64,000 nt of DNA from WHSW01 sp963828755. GTDB lineage: Bacteria; Actinomycetota; Thermoleophilia; Solirubrobacterales; 70-9. Positions 61,779 through 64,000 of the stretch are shown in pieces. Below the pieces are notes generated by a model. It did no database searches and was not told the origin of the DNA. It saw only the letters and a list, made by a program, of their open reading frames with translations. A program made the position numbers and the translations under genes. Location of the stretch: contig CAWHFY010000007.1 of assembly GCA_963828755.1 (NCBI GenBank), positions 31,024 to 95,023 on the forward strand. The letters are read 5' to 3'. How positions within the stretch are numbered: the stretch's first letter is position 1; every line of letters begins with the position of its first letter.

Positions 61779-63773
61779 TCAGGCGTCGTCGAGCTCGCCT
61801 GCGAGCTCGACGAAGTAGTCCAGTGCAGCCGGGTTGGCGAGCGAGTCGCGCGAGGCCGCGCGCTCGACCGGCGTCCCGGTGAGGATCCGCTTGACCGGGA
61901 CCTCGAGCACCTTGCCGCTCAGCGTGCGCGGGACCTCGTCGATCGCGTACACGCGGTCGGGGACGTGGCGTGGGGAGCATTGCTCGCGGATCCGCTTCGC
62001 GATCTCCTTGGTGAGCGCCTCGTCGAGGGTGGCGCCGTCGCGCAGGACGACGAACAGCGGCATCCAGCCCTCGGTGCCGGGCCTCGGGATGTCGACGACG
62101 AGCGCGTCGGTGATCTCGTCGATCGAGGCGACCGCGCGGTAGATCTCGGAGGTGCCCATGCGGATGCCGGAGCGGTTGATGGTCGAGTCCGATCGCCCGT
62201 AGATGATCGCCGTGCCGCGCGAGGTGATCTCGATCCAGTCTCCGTGGCGCCAGATCCCCGGGTACATTTCGAAGTAGGACTCGCGGTAGCGCGAGCCGTC
62301 GGCGTCACCCCAGAGGAAGACCGGCATCGAGGGCATCGGTTTCGTGATCACGAGCTCGCCGACCTCGTCGATCACTGCCTCGCCGTCCTCGTTCCAGGCC
62401 TCGACCGCGCAGCCCAGCGAGCGGCCCTGAAGCTCGCCGCGATAGACGGGCAGGATCGGCACGCCGCCCACGAACGCGGTGCAGACGTCGGTCCCGCCCG
62501 AGGTCGAGAAGAGCCAGGTGTCGGCGCCGACGTGGTCGTAGATCCACTGAAAACCCTCCGGCGCCAGCGGCGACCCGGTTGACCCGACCGCCCGCAGCGC
62601 CGCGAGGTCGCGGCCGTTGCCCGGCTCGACCGACTCCTTCATGCAGGCAGCGATGTAGGAGGCGGAGGTGCCGAAGCAGGTGACCCCGGCCTCGTCGGCG
62701 AGATCCCACAGCACGCCCATGTCCGGATGGCCGGGGCTGCCGTCGTAGAGGACGATCGAGGCCCTGGTGAGCAGAACGCCGATGAGGAAGTTCCACATCA
62801 TCCAGCCGGTCGTCGTGAACCAGAAGACGCGGTCGCCGGGCTGCGCGTCGAGATGCAGGCTGAGCTTCTTCAGCTGCTCGAGCAGGATCCCACCGTGGCC
62901 CTGGACGATCGCCTTCGGCAGCCCGGTCGTGCCTGAGGAGTACAGGACCCAGAGGGGGTGGTCGAAGGGGACGCGCTCGAACTCGAGCTCGGCGCCCGCT
63001 CCGGAGCTCTCGACGTCGCGCCAGCGGATCCCGTGGGCGAGCCGGGCGGGGTCGGCGTCGCGGTCGAGATACGGGATCAGGACCGTGTGCTCGAGGCTCG
63101 GAAGCGAGCGCTCGAGCTCGGCGACGATGTCGAGGCGGTCGAACTCGCGCCCGTTGTAGGTGTAGCCATCGACGGCGAGCAGCACCTTGGGCTCGATCTG
63201 CGCGAAACGGTCGACGACCGTCGAGACGCCGAAGTCGGGCGAGCACGACGACCAGGTGGCGCCGATCGACGCCGAGGCGAGAAAGCCGATCAGGGCGCCC
63301 GGGGAGTTCGGGACGTACGCGACGACGCGGTCGCCGCGCTCGACCCCGAGCACGCGCAATCCGGCGGCGAAGGCGGCGACTCGGCGGCGCAGGTCACCCC
63401 AGCTGATCTCGCCCAGCTCGCCGCCCTCGGCGCGATGGCGAACCGCGATCTCGGCGTCGTCGCGGTCGCGGAAGACGTGCTCGGCGTAGTTCAGCGAGAC
63501 CTCGGGAAACCACGCCGCGCCGGGCATCTCGTGGCTGGCGAGCACGGTCGCCGGGTCGCCGTCGGCGAGCACGTCGAAGTGGTCCCAGATGGAGGCCCAG
63601 AAGTCCTCGAGCGAGTCGACGGACCAGCGCTGCAGGGCGGCGTAGTCGTCGAAGGTGAGGGCGCGCTCGGCCTCGAGCCAGCGGCGGTAGGCGGTCAGGT
63701 TCGAGCGCTCGATCGCCTCCGGCGACGGCTCCCAGAGCAACACGCCGCGCTCGGCTGTCGGTCCGTCGCTCAC
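61779..63773 (-). CDS. Acetoacetyl-CoA synthetase
   Basis: 664 aa, the large AMP-forming type. Activates acetoacetate with ATP and CoA. Seen: SNLTAYRRWLEAERALTFDD, WFPEVSLNYAEHVF, the AMP-binding core WVLYSSGTTGLPKAIVQGHG, VFWFTTTGWMMWNFLIGVLL, FSTSGGTDVCTAFVGGVPIL, WRHGDWIEITSRGTAIIYGR and the C-terminal lysine motif PRTLSGKVLEVPVKRIL. The 'TTTGWMMWN' and 'GGTDVCTAF' blocks are distinctive for this enzyme. The GTG at 63773 is the likely start. It links acetoacetate from HMG-CoA lyase or storage polymers to acetoacetyl-CoA. Confidence 0.94.
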   Translation of the reverse strand: MSDGPTAERGVLLWEPSPEAIERSNLTAYRRWLEAERALTFDDYAALQRWSVDSLEDFWASIWDHFDVLADGDPATVLASHEMPGAAWFPEVSLNYAEHVFRDRDDAEIAVRHRAEGGELGEISWGDLRRRVAAFAAGLRVLGVERGDRVVAYVPNSPGALIGFLASASIGATWSSCSPDFGVSTVVDRFAQIEPKVLLAVDGYTYNGREFDRLDIVAELERSLPSLEHTVLIPYLDRDADPARLAHGIRWRDVESSGAGAELEFERVPFDHPLWVLYSSGTTGLPKAIVQGHGGILLEQLKKLSLHLDAQPGDRVFWFTTTGWMMWNFLIGVLLTRASIVLYDGSPGHPDMGVLWDLADEAGVTCFGTSASYIAACMKESVEPGNGRDLAALRAVGSTGSPLAPEGFQWIYDHVGADTWLFSTSGGTDVCTAFVGGVPILPVYRGELQGRSLGCAVEAWNEDGEAVIDEVGELVITKPMPSMPVFLWGDADGSRYRESYFEMYPGIWRHGDWIEITSRGTAIIYGRSDSTINRSGIRMGTSEIYRAVASIDEITDALVVDIPRPGTEGWMPLFVVLRDGATLDEALTKEIAKRIREQCSPRHVPDRVYAIDEVPRTLSGKVLEVPVKRILTGTPVERAASRDSLANPAALDYFVELAGELDDA

Positions 63774-63786
63774 CGGCCGACTTCTA

Positions 63787-64000
63787 TCACCGCGCCCGAC
63801 CAAGATCGGTGTCGACGCGACGGATCAGCTCGAGCGCGAATGCATGGGCGCGGTCGAGGGCGCCGAGGTTGATCCGGTCGGGCGTGTCGGCGGGGAGGTG
63901 TCGGTTCGGCGGGTAGCCGTCATCGTCGTGGCAGGTGAGCCCCAGGGCTCGAAACCCGGCCGTCCGCGCCGGCATCATCTCGCCGCCGAGGCCGCTCGCG
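63787..64000 (-). CDS. M28-type metallopeptidase, C-terminal fragment
   Basis: Only ~70 C-terminal residues lie in the window; the open frame continues past the right edge. Sequence: ASGLGGEMMPARTAGFRALG, LTCHDDDGYPPNRHLPADTP, DRINLGALDRAHAFALELIR. The final pattern 'G...i.l......p..H...Dtpd.in...l..a..f...li' is that of M28/aminopeptidase-Y-type peptidases, with the last metal-ligand His in the NRHLPADTPD stretch. Its stop is 13 bp from the acetoacetyl-CoA synthetase start on the same strand. Confidence 0.7.
   Translation of the reverse strand, partial: ASGLGGEMMPARTAGFRALGLTCHDDDGYPPNRHLPADTPDRINLGALDRAHAFALELIRRVDTDLGRAR

Noticed and set aside
1..64000. tRNA genes, attachment sites, integrases, insertion sequences
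   Set aside because: I looked for T-loop-like and CCA-end patterns and for transposase or integrase motifs and found none I could support; short tRNAs could still be missed by eye.

Overview
This window looks like chromosomal DNA from a high-GC actinobacterium, most plausibly of the Thermoleophilia/Solirubrobacterales type. That placement is inference: it rests on very GC-rich coding sequence, GTG and TTG starts, a complete-looking coenzyme F420 gene set, a DivIVA-like protein, and actinobacterial-style acyl-CoA genes. I see no phage, insertion sequence, integrase, CRISPR array, rRNA or tRNA. About 25 genes are broken by single-base indels, mostly +1 insertions in GC-rich runs. Broken genes include obvious housekeeping genes (pckG, fbiC, cofC, cofE), so I treat most breaks as sequencing or assembly errors and give corrected gene spans.

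Layout. 0-2.3 kb: succinate-CoA-ligase-type sucC/sucD on the minus strand, plus an edge fragment with a ferredoxin-like motif. 2.3-7.2 kb: flavin amine oxidase, GTP-type PEP carboxykinase, a hotdog thioesterase and malyl-CoA lyase. 7.3-14.9 kb: acyl-CoA dehydrogenase, SDR, two tandem SCP2-like proteins, a winged-helix protein, a MaoC hydratase, SnoaL-like proteins and a probable F420-dependent oxidoreductase. 15-22 kb: heparinase-like protein, HAD phosphatase, GNAT, glycosyltransferase and ethylmalonyl-CoA mutase. 22-31 kb: metallo-beta-lactamase-fold protein, ClpS, LysR regulator, crotonyl-CoA carboxylase/reductase, phospholipase-D-like protein, LOG protein and a coiled-coil nuclease-like protein. 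31-37 kb: YgfZ, then a metal operon (multicopper oxidase, ZIP, MntR/DtxR regulator, NRAMP). 37-41.6 kb: GGDEF-EAL-GAF protein, an orphan substrate-binding lipoprotein, pyrophosphatase and aquaporin. 41.6-48.9 kb: F420 biosynthesis (fbiC, cofE, cofC, cofD) with F420:NADP reductase, an alcohol dehydrogenase and two tandem cupins. 49-56 kb: acyl-CoA metabolism (SDR, FlK-like thioesterase, HMG-CoA lyase, 3-hydroxybutyryl-CoA dehydrogenase, carboxylase beta subunit) with a DivIVA-like protein. 56-64 kb: TauE/SafE permease, a methylthioadenosine salvage pair, a second carboxylase beta subunit, a GGDEF protein, acetoacetyl-CoA synthetase and a truncated M28-type peptidase.

Metabolic theme. Crotonyl-CoA carboxylase/reductase, ethylmalonyl-CoA mutase, an acyl-CoA dehydrogenase, a MaoC hydratase and malyl-CoA lyase together can make up most of the ethylmalonyl-CoA route for acetyl-CoA assimilation. 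Hydroxybutyryl-CoA dehydrogenase and acetoacetyl-CoA synthetase can feed it. Carboxylase subunits, SucCD and PEP carboxykinase can take its products onward. The genes are scattered over about 21 kb in both orientations rather than in one operon. The epimerase was not found.

Most unusual sequence features: (1) a dispersed repeat of about 50 bp at three loci, which runs from a gene's stop codon toward the next gene's start and at one locus is translatable as an N-terminal extension of CofD; (2) heptanucleotide tandem repeats inside two coding regions, one of which sets the reading frame of fbiC; (3) a perfect 8+4+8 AT-rich palindrome in front of the metal operon; (4) a 51-bp nested inverted repeat beside clpS, whose best start codon is ATC.
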